A DNA stretch of 48,338 nucleotides from Natronococcus amylolyticus DSM 10524 (GCF_000337675.1 NZ_AOIB01000037.1:101319-149656); one strand, 5' to 3'; counted from the stretch's first letter, positions 1 through 8,148 are shown. The notes: a model not told the origin generated them from the letters alone. A program made the numbers and translations.

Positions 1-33
1 GCCAGCCCGCTCAGAGATGTGTATAAGAGACAG
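1..33 (+). other. Nextera (Tn5 mosaic-end) adapter remnant, not genomic
   Basis: Bases 15-33 read AGATGTGTATAAGAGACAG, which is exactly the 19-base hyperactive Tn5 mosaic end used in Nextera tagmentation libraries. Bases 1-14 (GCCAGCCCGCTCAG) match, from memory, the 3' part of an early Epicentre Nextera adapter. The 33 bases are therefore untrimmed library sequence at a contig end. An ATG inside the adapter (base 19) opens a false start, so five artificial residues (MYKRQ) become fused to the truncated gene that follows. Confidence 0.96.
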
Positions 34-1539
34 GTCGTGCCCCGGCAGGACCACGCCGAGGACGCGACCGTGACCGTCGGCGTCACCGAGGACGCCGACA
101 TCCCCGGCGAGCTGACCGAGATCCCGCAGGCTTCGGAGACAAACAAGTACGTCGCCTCGATGTACTCGGAGTGGGCGGGGTTCCCGCCGCCGCTGACCAA
201 CGGCGGGCTCAACGAACACGGCGTCGCCGCCCGCGATATCTGGTCGCCCTCGCGGGCCGAACTCGTCGAGCTAGCCGAGGAGGAGGCACCTCAGACTGGC
301 CCCCAGTACTCCGACCTCGCGAAGGCGGCGATGGAGCGGGCCTCGAGCGCCCGGGAGGCCGTCGAGGTCGTCGGCGGGCTGATGGACGAGCACGGCTACT
401 CGACCTACGGCGGAAACTCTCACCTGTTCGCCGACGAGGACGAGGGGTGGGTGTTCATCAACTTCGCCCACCCAGACGGCGATCTCTGGGCGGCCGAACG
501 GCTCGGCGCCGACGAGGTCCGGGTGTCGTACTTCGGGTATATCCGCGAGTTCCCCGTCGACCACGAGGACGACCCCGACTTCGTGGGTTCGGATCGGCTG
601 GTCGAGTTCGCGGAGGAACAGGGGTGGTGGGACGGCGAGGGCGACACCCTCGATCTGTTCGAAGTCTACGGCCTCGGGGAGTTCCCCGCCGAGGCCGACG
701 AGTACGACGCGCCGGAGTTCTACCAGGACGCGCGCTATCCGCCCGCCCGCGAGGAGGAACTCCGGGAGCTGGCCCCGGTCAGCCTCGAGGACATGCTCGC
801 GCTGGTGCGGGACCCCCGCTGGGCGACCGACCACGCGGGCTACGGTCAGGTCGCCCACCTGCGGCCCGACACTCGAGAGGAACTCCAGACGCTGTGGACC
901 GCCGTTACGAGCGCCGCGACGACGCCGTACGTCCCGATTCCCGTCGGCGTCGAGGAGGTCCCCCCGGAGTTCCGCCAACACCGGTATCTCACCACGAACT
1001 CGGCCGCGAACTTCCTCGACGAGGAGTGGAAGCTCCAGGAGGCCACCCGGTACGCGACCCGGGAGTTCAAACGCCTGCTGTACTTCACCTCGGCCGACCC
1101 CGAGGCGTTCTACGCCGACGTTGTGGGCGCCATCGAGGGCTTCGAGCAAGAGGTGCTCGAGGAGCGCGACGACGTCGAGGCCAACGCTCGTGAGCTGTTC
1201 GAGGCCGGCGAGGAGCGGGCGGCCTGCGAGTACCTCACGGAGGACACCTCGAGACGACTGCTCGAGAGCCTGCGACTCGGAACGACGCTGGCGATGGACG
1301 TCGAGGCCGACCTCCGCGAGCGCATCGAGATCCCGAAACCCGAGGGCCGACCCGAGCCGGGCGAGACGACGCCGCCGACCAGCCAGTCGATGGACGAGGG
1401 GCCCGACACCGAGAAGGTCCACGTCTACAGCGCGGATCTCCACGCCGATTACCCGCGGGAACACGGCGTCTACACCAACGAGGCCGACGGCGTTCGGGAC
1501 GGGCGCTCGAAGCCGGCGCCAACACTCGAGGACGAGTAG
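34..1539 (+). CDS. C69-family dipeptidase, 5'-truncated at contig edge
   Basis: The protein resembles peptidase family C69/U34 (PepD-like N-terminal nucleophile dipeptidases), which cleave dipeptides with a processed N-terminal Cys. Seen here are the motif NGGLNEHGVAARDIWSPSR near the genomic N terminus, a GGNSHLF segment and a long acidic C-terminal part; about 501 genomic residues remain. The true N terminus, including the catalytic Cys, lies off the contig because the sequence runs into adapter at base 33. There is no signal peptide to judge. It is followed by a 126-base gap and the convergent YihY gene. The family call is fairly secure; the exact substrate is unknown. Confidence 0.85.
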   Translation, partial: VVPRQDHAEDATVTVGVTEDADIPGELTEIPQASETNKYVASMYSEWAGFPPPLTNGGLNEHGVAARDIWSPSRAELVELAEEEAPQTGPQYSDLAKAAMERASSAREAVEVVGGLMDEHGYSTYGGNSHLFADEDEGWVFINFAHPDGDLWAAERLGADEVRVSYFGYIREFPVDHEDDPDFVGSDRLVEFAEEQGWWDGEGDTLDLFEVYGLGEFPAEADEYDAPEFYQDARYPPAREEELRELAPVSLEDMLALVRDPRWATDHAGYGQVAHLRPDTREELQTLWTAVTSAATTPYVPIPVGVEEVPPEFRQHRYLTTNSAANFLDEEWKLQEATRYATREFKRLLYFTSADPEAFYADVVGAIEGFEQEVLEERDDVEANARELFEAGEERAACEYLTEDTSRRLLESLRLGTTLAMDVEADLRERIEIPKPEGRPEPGETTPPTSQSMDEGPDTEKVHVYSADLHADYPREHGVYTNEADGVRDGRSKPAPTLEDE

Positions 1540-1665
1540 CTCGGCGCTTCGGACGAGATTTTCGAACACCACCTCGAGCAGCGGTGCAGGTTCCGCCTCT
1601 CGATCGGCGATCGAACGACCTGCAGTGGCCGGAGTTCCGTACGATCACGCCTACGAGTTCCAGCC

Positions 1666-2460
1666 TCAGACCGGAGACGTTCGCTCGAGGTCCTGTTCGA
1701 GGACCGCATTGACGACCGCTCCGAGGAGAAGAAGAGTACTGGCGAAGTACAACCACGTGAGAAACAGCAAGACGCCGCCGATGACACCGTACGCCTCGAA
1801 CCCGGCAGCATAGCTGCTGTACAGCTGGAATCCGGCCTGGAGAAACAGCCACCCGACGGAAACGACGAGCGTTCCCGGCAGCGCTGCGGCGAGACTCATC
1901 TGCTGGGGTGGCATGACGTAATACACCGGGAGAAACACGATCGTGAGTCCAACCACCAGAACGGTCCAGCCGACGAGATCGACGTACGGAAGCTCGACGA
2001 TGGTCGGACGACTGATGAACGTTCCAGCGCCGACCATGAGACTCACGCCGACGCCGACCAGCCCCAGCACTACGATTCCGTCGAGAATTTGGCGCGTGAA
2101 CGGCGTTTCCACGTCCGCCGCGTAGACCTCGTCGAACGCCATATCGATCGCTCGAACGACTTTGACCGCCGACCACGCTAAGCCGAGCACGCCGACGATC
2201 GACGCGCCGACTTGCCCCGACTGGTTCTCGAGCGTCTGATTTACGATCTCGCGGCCGGACGCCGAGAGATGCTCTTCGACCGCAGCGATGATTCGCTCGG
2301 CGAACGCTTCCTCGCCGACGAACGATCCGATCGCCAGCGTTAGCAGTAGCAACGGGATGATCGAAAAGAACGCGTAGTACGCGATGCTGGAAGCGTAGAA
2401 GGTGATGTGTTCGTCGCTCGCTCGCGACGCGATCGTTCGGATACTGTCAAGACGGCTCAT
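1666..2460 (-). CDS. YihY/BrkB family membrane protein
   Basis: This 264-residue integral membrane protein has the YihY (formerly 'ribonuclease BN', BrkB) layout. An N-terminal amphipathic helix precedes YASSIAYYAFFSIIPLLLL (first membrane segment, about residues 22-45). Further hydrophobic segments lie near residues 88-110, 125-150, 165-190, 205-225 and 235-255. The start fits a leaderless mRNA: on the coding strand an ACTTTTTCG box lies about 27 bases upstream of the ATG. The family is often called a putative transporter; no RNase activity is implied. It is convergent with the C69 dipeptidase and downstream of, but 170 bases from, the parA operon. Confidence 0.88.
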   Translation of the reverse strand: MSRLDSIRTIASRASDEHITFYASSIAYYAFFSIIPLLLLTLAIGSFVGEEAFAERIIAAVEEHLSASGREIVNQTLENQSGQVGASIVGVLGLAWSAVKVVRAIDMAFDEVYAADVETPFTRQILDGIVVLGLVGVGVSLMVGAGTFISRPTIVELPYVDLVGWTVLVVGLTIVFLPVYYVMPPQQMSLAAALPGTLVVSVGWLFLQAGFQLYSSYAAGFEAYGVIGGVLLFLTWLYFASTLLLLGAVVNAVLEQDLERTSPV

Positions 2461-2630
2461 AGAGGGCGTACAGGGGGGTCGAAAAAGTCGCTGAGCGTGG
2501 ACGTTGCAAGGCAGCGCACCGAAGGGGGACGGAGGTGGCCTCTTCGGCCTCCCAGGACCCGCGTTCCCAGCTACTACTCTCTCAAAACTACCGACGCGAT
2601 CCGCAGCTATCGGAATGGACCGTTACGGCG

Positions 2631-3017
2631 CTACTCCTTCCGGCGGGCCTCGAGCACCAGTTCGGCGATTCGTTCGGGCTCCTCGGTCGCCAGCCGGAGC
2701 ACCGCGTCGTGGATCTCGCGGGTTTCCTCGTCGACGACGTCCTCGCGAGCCAGCGTCGGCGTGATCGTCGTCCGCAGCTTCTTCTCGAAGGCGTCCCAGG
2801 TCTCGCCGCGGGCGTACAGCGGGCGCTGGCGGACCGCGTCGTACTCGAAGGCGGGGCCACTCTCGGCGGGCGTCGACTCGACCGAACCCGCGTCCTTAGC
2901 ATCCTCGGATTCGACCGACTCCTCGTCGACGAACGCGGTCTCGACTGTCTCCTCGTCGTCTTCGACGTTCGGCGACTCGGCGGTCTCGGCCTCGAGGTCG
3001 TCGAACGGGTTGCTCAC
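2631..3017 (-). CDS. Small acidic ParA-operon partner, unknown family
   Basis: This 128-residue protein starts at a GTG whose bases overlap the parA stop by four (GTGA), so translation is probably coupled to parA. The N-terminal half is very acidic and low-complexity. The C-terminal half (about residues 60-128; YARGETWDAFEKKLRTTITP, then a helix ending VLEARRKE) looks helical and could be the ordered domain. Its place downstream of a Walker-type ParA suggests a ParB-like or adaptor role, but no ParB nuclease motif or clear helix-turn-helix is visible. The extreme acidity of the N terminus argues that this half does not touch DNA. The function is inferred from position only. Confidence 0.65.
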   Translation of the reverse strand: MSNPFDDLEAETAESPNVEDDEETVETAFVDEESVESEDAKDAGSVESTPAESGPAFEYDAVRQRPLYARGETWDAFEKKLRTTITPTLAREDVVDEETREIHDAVLRLATEEPERIAELVLEARRKE

Positions 3018-3895
3018 CGTCGAACACCTCCCTGGGCGACGACCTCAGCGAGTTCCTCGTAGGCGGCGATCTGGTCGGAATCGGGCGCATAGTCCTGCAG
3101 GGGTTGTTCGTGGCTCAGCGATCGGGAGAGCGCCGCCCGGTGGCGAATGCCCGGCTTCGGGGCCTCGAGCTCGCCGGCGTCGATGCGCTCGAACTCGTCG
3201 GCGGTAATCCGGGCGAACTCGGGGACGACCTCCGGTAGCGGCTGACCGGGGTTGACCTCGTGTTCGGCCGTGTTCAGGCTCTCGAGCAGTTCTCGGGCCT
3301 CGGTGCGTTGATCGATACGGTCCTCGAGTTTGTTCGGGACGATCGCGAGGACCTCGACGTCGATGTACTCGCGGGCGGGCTCGATCAGCCGCTCCATCGT
3401 CCGCTTGTAGCCGCCGATGGCGCTCGAGCCGGGCTCGATCGGGATCACGACGTTGCCCGTCGCGACCAGGGCGTTGTTGTTGAGCATCCCGGGGTAGGCC
3501 GGACAGTCGAAGACGACGTAGTCGTAGGCCTCGCCCAGCAGGGGATCGACGATCTTGGACTTGACGCGGGCCGAGCCCTGCATCGCGCCCGCCAGTTCGG
3601 TCTCGACGTCCTCGAGGGAGTCCGAGGAGGGCAGCAGGTCGAACCCGTACCCCGTCTGCCGGATGATGTCGTGGGGCGTAGCGTCGCCCTCCAGAATGAC
3701 GTTTCCGAGATCCGTCTCGCTGTGGTAGGCCTCCTCGAACCCGAGGCCGTTCGTCGCGTGTCCGTTCGGGTCCAGATCGACGAACAGCGTCGATCCGCGT
3801 TCCGCGAGCTGCCGTGCGAGGTTGATCGAGGTTGTCGACTTTCCGACACCGCCTTTCAAGATGACTACGCTTACCGCGCGTGGCTCGTCTGTCAT
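3014..3895 (-). CDS. ParA/Soj-family partition ATPase
   Basis: This 293-residue protein carries the deviant Walker A motif KGGVGKST at residues 14-21, a switch I-like DLDPNGHATNG segment and YVVFDCPAYPGML as Walker B. These are hallmarks of the ParA/MinD ATPases that pattern on nucleoid DNA to segregate plasmids, chromosomes or protein cargo. It is first in a two-gene operon with the small acidic protein (4-base overlap). No ParB gene is nearby, so it may be an orphan or a cargo-positioning ParA. An iteron-like repeat array lies about 110-150 bases upstream and may be its autoregulatory or centromere-like site. Confidence 0.9.
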   Translation of the reverse strand: MTDEPRAVSVVILKGGVGKSTTSINLARQLAERGSTLFVDLDPNGHATNGLGFEEAYHSETDLGNVILEGDATPHDIIRQTGYGFDLLPSSDSLEDVETELAGAMQGSARVKSKIVDPLLGEAYDYVVFDCPAYPGMLNNNALVATGNVVIPIEPGSSAIGGYKRTMERLIEPAREYIDVEVLAIVPNKLEDRIDQRTEARELLESLNTAEHEVNPGQPLPEVVPEFARITADEFERIDAGELEAPKPGIRHRAALSRSLSHEQPLQDYAPDSDQIAAYEELAEVVAQGGVRR

Positions 3896-4006
3896 GGTGT
3901 ATTCCCATCCACTGAATGAGAGCTCCCTACTCGTCCGTGAACGTCACTCTCAGCGGATACTGGACACAGCTGATGAGAGGCACATAACCCTGCCGACTTC
4001 GCTACA

Positions 4007-4046
4007 ATAGCTCACATAGCTTCAATAGGTGCAGTAGCTAAGCTAC
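4007..4046. repeat. Iteron-like 9-bp-spaced repeats upstream of parA
   Basis: Four hexamers of the form (A/G)TAG(C/G)T start at 4007, 4016, 4025 and 4034, exactly nine bases apart. The last one forms a perfect inverted pair with AGCTAC (GTAGCT-A-AGCTAC, 4034-4046), followed by CTATT. The array sits in an AT-rich gap between divergent parA and the GNAT gene. Regular spacing close to a helical turn and the position upstream of parA suggest a protein-binding array (ParA operator, centromere-like site or replication iterons). Its role is inference. Confidence 0.6.
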
Positions 4047-4152
4047 CTATTATACTGTGGAGCGCTGACTCGAGCCGTCTCCGACGTGTCGTTCGCGTGA
4101 TCGCATCGGAGACCCGCAAACCCTTTTGGTAGCAGATGGCCTAGGTCCGATC

Positions 4153-4749
4153 ATGTACGTCCGAGACGCCAAAAACAGGGAGGAGGTCTGGCTGCTCGAC
4201 CACATCGAGTCGATGGGGCTCGACGATACGGCGTTTCGCTCCCGCGACTACGTGGTCGCCGTCGACGAGGTCTCCGGCCAGAAGGCGGGGTTCGGACGGA
4301 TTCGGATCCACAGGACCGACCCCGAGGAGGAGGGACCGAACGAGGTCTGCGAGCTGACCAGCATCGGCGTCCTCGAGGGATGGCGCGACCAGGGCGTCGG
4401 CGCCCACGTCGTCGAACGGCTGCTCGAGTACGCCGGCGACGAGGGGTTCGACACCGTCTACGCGCTGACCGGCGAGAGCGCCTACCTTGCCCGGTTCGGC
4501 TTCCGCCGGATCGACGCCGAGCAGCTTCCGGCACCGCTCGAGAAGCGCCACGACGAAAAACGCGAGCGGATCGATCCCGAAGCGGTGCCGTTAGCGATCG
4601 AGGTCGAGCGGTTCCGGATGCCGGAGCGACTCCGAGAGGCGTTCAAGCAAGCGACGGAACAGCCCGAAGAGGAGGACGACGACGAGAGCGCCGAGGACTT
4701 CGGTATCGACCCGGAGACGGCGACGTACAAGTACGATACGGGTCGGTGA
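4153..4749 (+). CDS. GNAT family N-acetyltransferase
   Basis: This acidic 198-residue protein has a GNAT fold. Motif A is visible as LTSIGVLEGWRDQGVGAHVV (acetyl-CoA pyrophosphate loop R-D-Q-G-V-G at about residues 81-86), followed by YALTGESAYLARFGF, the usual beta strand and loop with the Y-x-x-F-GF ending. The C-terminal 60 residues are a charged extension. I chose the ATG at 4153 because an ACCCTTTTGG box lies about 27 bases upstream, fitting a leaderless mRNA; an upstream in-frame GTG at 4126 lies inside that box. The acceptor substrate is unknown. Confidence 0.82.
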   Translation: MYVRDAKNREEVWLLDHIESMGLDDTAFRSRDYVVAVDEVSGQKAGFGRIRIHRTDPEEEGPNEVCELTSIGVLEGWRDQGVGAHVVERLLEYAGDEGFDTVYALTGESAYLARFGFRRIDAEQLPAPLEKRHDEKRERIDPEAVPLAIEVERFRMPERLREAFKQATEQPEEEDDDESAEDFGIDPETATYKYDTGR

Positions 4750-4752
4750 GGC

Positions 4753-5166
4753 TTAGGCTCGCGTGTCCTCGACCGCCGGCGTCCCGTCCTCGACGCCCTC
4801 GTACTTGTCCTCGAACTCCTGGATGAGCTGGCCCATCTTCGCGTACCAGTCGTTCAACATCCGCTGCATGTCGTTTGCAATCTGGGTCGGGTCGGTCGGG
4901 TAGTAGACGTGGTAGTAGCCGCCCTGGTCGTAGTTGACCTGTTCCTTCTGGATGAACCCGCTCTGGAGCAGCCGCTGGATCGCTCGGTACGCCGTCGAGC
5001 GCTCGCGGTCGACTCGCTCGGCGACTTCGTCGATCGTCAGCGGCTCCTCGCTCTCGACGAGCGCCCGGAAGCAGTCCTTGTCGAGCTGTTTGAGACCGTG
5101 GATGCACTCGAGCAGCCCCTCGCACTGCATGTCCTGCTGGAGTTGTTCCGCCATCGAGTTTGCCAT
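4753..5166 (-). CDS. Cysteine-bearing HTH regulator, candidate sulfur-response repressor
   Basis: This 137-residue winged-helix protein (TrmB/MarR-like) has its DNA-binding domain at about residues 28-90: LTIDEVAERVDRERSTAYRA as helix-turn-helix, then a wing (KEQVNYDQGGYYHVYYP). A C-terminal helix likely dimerises. Three cysteines (C15, C21, C32) precede the HTH, where redox- or persulfide-responsive regulators often place sensor thiols. The ATG at 5166 is preferred over a longer frame to 5235 because the TATA box (5193-5201) is about 30 bases upstream, giving a leaderless mRNA, and would otherwise lie inside the gene. A palindrome abuts that TATA box, and nearly the same module occurs at the sulfur dioxygenase gene, so autoregulation and control of the sulfur module are inferred. 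Confidence 0.8.
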   Translation of the reverse strand: MANSMAEQLQQDMQCEGLLECIHGLKQLDKDCFRALVESEEPLTIDEVAERVDRERSTAYRAIQRLLQSGFIQKEQVNYDQGGYYHVYYPTDPTQIANDMQRMLNDWYAKMGQLIQEFEDKYEGVEDGTPAVEDTRA

Positions 5167-5192
5167 TGTTGACTCGAGGTAGGATCCCCGTC

Positions 5193-5221
5193 GGTATAAG
5201 GGTTGTGCGAATATTGTACAA
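5193..5221 (-). promoter_or_regulatory. TATA box plus palindromic operator of HTH regulator
   Basis: On the top strand GGTATAAGG (5193-5201) is followed by TTGTGCGAATATTGTACAA (5203-5221), an imperfect palindrome with half-sites TTGTGC and GTACAA. Read on the coding (minus) strand, the palindrome lies directly upstream of the TATA/BRE element. The same order and much of the sequence recur at 16452-16491 in front of the rhodanese/dioxygenase gene, and a related site precedes tusA. Confidence 0.65.
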
Positions 5222-5682
5222 AGTCGAGGAACCACTTCGTGTGCCGTTGAGTTTGCCGTTTCGAGCGCTAGCGTCTTTGTCGAAACCGCTCGACGGCGTT
5301 CCGAAAGGTTACCCGTTAGAATTGTGGGACTCGATCAAGAGTTACCCTCCGACGCCCGGAATCCCACGGCTTTCAGCTCGTATCGGTCGTGGGTAAGGGC
5401 TGCGGTCGTAAGCGCTTCCCGAGCGTGATTCGCCGCAGAGTGGACTCGAGGGAACGCCAATCTCCCGGATCAGGAACCGGCTCACCGAGGCGATTGAACT
5501 GACGGCCGCGGGTGGCAACTCGCCGGCTACCGCGGCGAACCGCCCAGCGCGCGATCCGTCCTCCGGGAGTTCGAGGAGCGATCCGGGAGGAATGGGCTCG
5601 AGGCGATCGTTCGAACGGAGAGCCCGCTTCGAGGGGCTGCAACCGCCCGATAGAGAGCGATCGTAGCGCGCCGACAGCCCTC
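5222..5682. other. Gene-free stretch with possible IS200/IS605-type end relic
   Basis: No convincing gene lies here; an 89-codon minus-strand frame (5373-5642) has arginine-rich, non-haloarchaeal composition and is rejected. Bases 5341-5393 contain a GACGCCCGGAATCCCACGGC stretch and a hairpin with arms CCCACGGC (5363-5370) and GTCGTGGG (5386-5393, one G-T pair). This resembles, from memory, the right-end hairpin following tnpB genes of haloarchaeal IS200/IS605 elements. No transposase remnant is recognisable, so at most it is a decayed end. Confidence 0.3.
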
Positions 5683-7692
5683 TCAGCCGTCGAACCGGAG
5701 CAGCCGCAACCCGATCAGGCTGACCAGCACGGTCGATCCCTCGTGGCCGACCACCGCGACCGGCAGCGGGATCCCCGCCGTGAGGATCGCCACGATCATG
5801 ATCGCGATCGCGCCGAACGCGATGGCGAAGTTGATGTACAGCGTTCGCCGCGTCTCCTTGCTGAGCGCGAACGCGTACGGCAGCCGGTCGAGCCTGTCCG
5901 ACATGAGCACGATGTCGGCCGTCTCGAGGGCGACGTCGGTTCCGGCCCCACCCATCCCGATGCTGATGTCCGCCGTCGCGAGCGCGGGGGCGTCGTTCAC
6001 CCCATCGCCGACCATCGCGACGGCCTCGTGGCGCCCCTGGAGCGCCTCGATGTGGTCGACTTTTTCCTCGGGAAGGAGCTCCGCGTACACCTCGTCGATG
6101 CCGAGTTCCTCGGCGATATACTGGGCAACCCGTTCGTTGTCACCCGTGAGCATGACGATCTGTTCGACGCCGCGCTCGCGGAGCCGTTCGATGGTCTCGG
6201 CCGCGTCGGCCCGGATCGTATCGCTAAAGGCGAGCCAGCCGAGCACCCGCAGGCGATCGTCGGTTTCCTCGACGACGAGGACGCTCGTCTTTCCGCCGCG
6301 CTCGAGGTCGCGGACGGCATCGAGACCGGCCTCGAGCCCGTCGACCGATCGTCCCTCGAGTTCGGTCCGGACGTATCGGGGGTTGCCGATGTGAATTGTC
6401 CGCCCCTCGACGGTCGCGTGAACGCCCTTGCCGACGACCGCCTCGAACCCGGTCGCCGCGGGGATCTCGAGGCCGCGCTCTCGGGCGGCCTCGACGGTCG
6501 CTTCGGCGAGGTGGTGCTCGGACCGGGACTGCACCGCGGCCGCGATGGCGAGCAGCTGCTCGTCGGTTAGTGACTCCCCGGCGACCAGTTCGCCGCGGAC
6601 CGATCCACCGTCGCCGGAGACGGCGCCTCGAGCGCTCACGTCGGTCAGCCGGGTGTTGCCCTCCGTCAGAGTCCCGGTCTTGTCGAAGGCGACGGCGTCG
6701 ACGTTGCCCGCCGTCTCGATGTGTTCGCCGCCCTTGAACAGGACACCCTGTCGGCCGCCGGCCGAGATCGCCGAGAGCACCGCCGCCGGCGTCGAGATGA
6801 TGACCGCACAGGGCGACGCCGCGACCATGAGCGTCATCGCGCGGTAGAACGTCGGTTCGAACGAGTGGTTCAGCACCGTTATCGGGAGCGCGACCGCAAC
6901 CGCCGTCATCGCGAGGACGCTCATCACGTAGGGCTGCTCGAAGCGGTCGATGAGTTGCTGGGTCGGCGCCCGCTTCTCCTGGGCCCGCTCGACCATGTTG
7001 ATGAGCCGGGAGATCGCCGACTCCTCCGCTTTGCGGGTGACCCGCACCTCGAGACTGCCCGTCTCGTTGATCGTCCCGCTGAACACCTCGTCGCCGGGTT
7101 CTTTCGTCACCGGCACCGACTCGCCGGTGAGCGAGGACTGGTCGACCGTGCTCTCGCCGGACTCGACGACGCCGTCCAGCGGCAGCCGATCGCCGGGACG
7201 AACGACGAACACGTCGCCGACCTCGACGTCGTCGATCGGCGTCGTCGTTTCCACCCCGTCGCGGAGGATTCGGGCCGACTCCGGGCGCATCTCGATGAGC
7301 GACCTGATCGCGGTTCTCGATCGGCCGATCGCATACTCCTCCAGGACGCCCGACAGCGAGAACAGAAACAGCAACATCGCGCCCTCGAACGGGGCGCCGA
7401 TAAATAGCGCGCCGAGCGCCGCGAGGATCATCAGCAGGTCGATCTCCACTGCGGGCTCTCGGATGGCCCTGATGCTCTCTTTGAGTCCGTACCAGCCGCC
7501 GAAAACGTAGGCGACCGCGTAGCTGCCCCACACGACCGACTCCGGAGCGCCGAACCACCCGCCGAGCAGCCCGCCCACCATCCCGAGAAAGGTGAGCACG
7601 ACGAACGCCGCCTGCCGCCGGACGATCGGTCGCTCCGTCGGTGTCGGCGACCGGTCGGACCCGATCGAAGCCGCGTTCGAGGACGTCTGCAT
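5683..7692 (-). CDS. P1B-4-type heavy-metal exporting ATPase
   Basis: This 669-residue P-type ATPase exports a transition metal from the cytosol. Visible are the TGES actuator motif, the membrane metal motif SPC (about residue 294), DKTGTLTEG phosphorylation site (about 336), an HP-like SEHHLAEA motif, GDGVNDAPALATADIS, and HEGST near residue 650 in the last membrane helices. SPC plus HEGST is the signature of subgroup P1B-4 (Co/Zn/Fe(II)/Cd exporters such as CoaT, CtpD, PfeT). There is no N-terminal CxxC metal-binding domain, also typical. I chose the ATG at 7692: a TACTTATT box ends 23 bases before it, and the longer frame to 7743 would include that box. Metal specificity cannot be decided. 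Confidence 0.9.
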   Translation of the reverse strand: MQTSSNAASIGSDRSPTPTERPIVRRQAAFVVLTFLGMVGGLLGGWFGAPESVVWGSYAVAYVFGGWYGLKESIRAIREPAVEIDLLMILAALGALFIGAPFEGAMLLFLFSLSGVLEEYAIGRSRTAIRSLIEMRPESARILRDGVETTTPIDDVEVGDVFVVRPGDRLPLDGVVESGESTVDQSSLTGESVPVTKEPGDEVFSGTINETGSLEVRVTRKAEESAISRLINMVERAQEKRAPTQQLIDRFEQPYVMSVLAMTAVAVALPITVLNHSFEPTFYRAMTLMVAASPCAVIISTPAAVLSAISAGGRQGVLFKGGEHIETAGNVDAVAFDKTGTLTEGNTRLTDVSARGAVSGDGGSVRGELVAGESLTDEQLLAIAAAVQSRSEHHLAEATVEAARERGLEIPAATGFEAVVGKGVHATVEGRTIHIGNPRYVRTELEGRSVDGLEAGLDAVRDLERGGKTSVLVVEETDDRLRVLGWLAFSDTIRADAAETIERLRERGVEQIVMLTGDNERVAQYIAEELGIDEVYAELLPEEKVDHIEALQGRHEAVAMVGDGVNDAPALATADISIGMGGAGTDVALETADIVLMSDRLDRLPYAFALSKETRRTLYINFAIAFGAIAIMIVAILTAGIPLPVAVVGHEGSTVLVSLIGLRLLRFDG

Positions 7693-7785
7693 ACTACTAC
7701 TCGTACCGTCGATCGAATAAGTATTCGTCAGCGGACGACGCACGGCGACGTCCTCGGGATGGGACGGCGGTGGCTTCGATCGTCG

Positions 7786-8148
7786 TCACTCCCCGTCCCT
7801 CCGGAGCGTCCGTTGCCGTCGCTCGAACTCCCCCTCGGCGATGTCTCCGCAAGCGTCGCGTTCGCGGAGTTCCTCGAGCGCCCGACTCGAGGTCCCGGTT
7901 CGGTCGCGTGCGGTCGAGCCCCCGTCGCGGCTCGCGGCCCAGGCGGCTGCGATCGCGAGCAGACCGATCGCCAGCAGCGGCCAGAACAGCCAGCCCCAGC
8001 TTCCCCAGCCCCCCATCGTTCCGCCGTGGCCCTGCGCGACGGCGGTTCCCGTCATGCCGACGAGGATGGCAACGGTCGCCACGAGCGCTGATACGTCCCG
8101 TCCGAACCGCTCGCGTGCGGTCGTCATGGCTTGATCACGTTCGAACAT
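7786..8148 (-). CDS. SHOCT domain membrane protein
   Basis: This protein of about 120 residues has two membrane segments (ALVATVAILVGMTGTAVAQ, which may instead be a signal peptide, and WGWLFWPLLAIGLLAIAAAWAA), separated by a Gly/Trp-rich GHGGTMGGWGSWG linker. It ends in a SHOCT motif (LEELRERDACGDIAEGEFERR), a short C-terminal oligomerisation helix pair. It lies 94 bases upstream of the metal ATPase in the same direction and may be co-transcribed. The start is ambiguous between ATG 8148 and ATG 8127; a longer frame to 8295 has poor composition. Its role in metal export is guesswork. Confidence 0.75.
   Translation of the reverse strand: MFERDQAMTTARERFGRDVSALVATVAILVGMTGTAVAQGHGGTMGGWGSWGWLFWPLLAIGLLAIAAAWAASRDGGSTARDRTGTSSRALEELRERDACGDIAEGEFERRQRTLRRDGE

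Noticed and set aside
5373-5642. 89-codon minus-strand frame in the gap before the metal ATPase
   Set aside because: Arg- and Pro-rich, non-acidic composition with no motif; not like a haloarchaeal protein.
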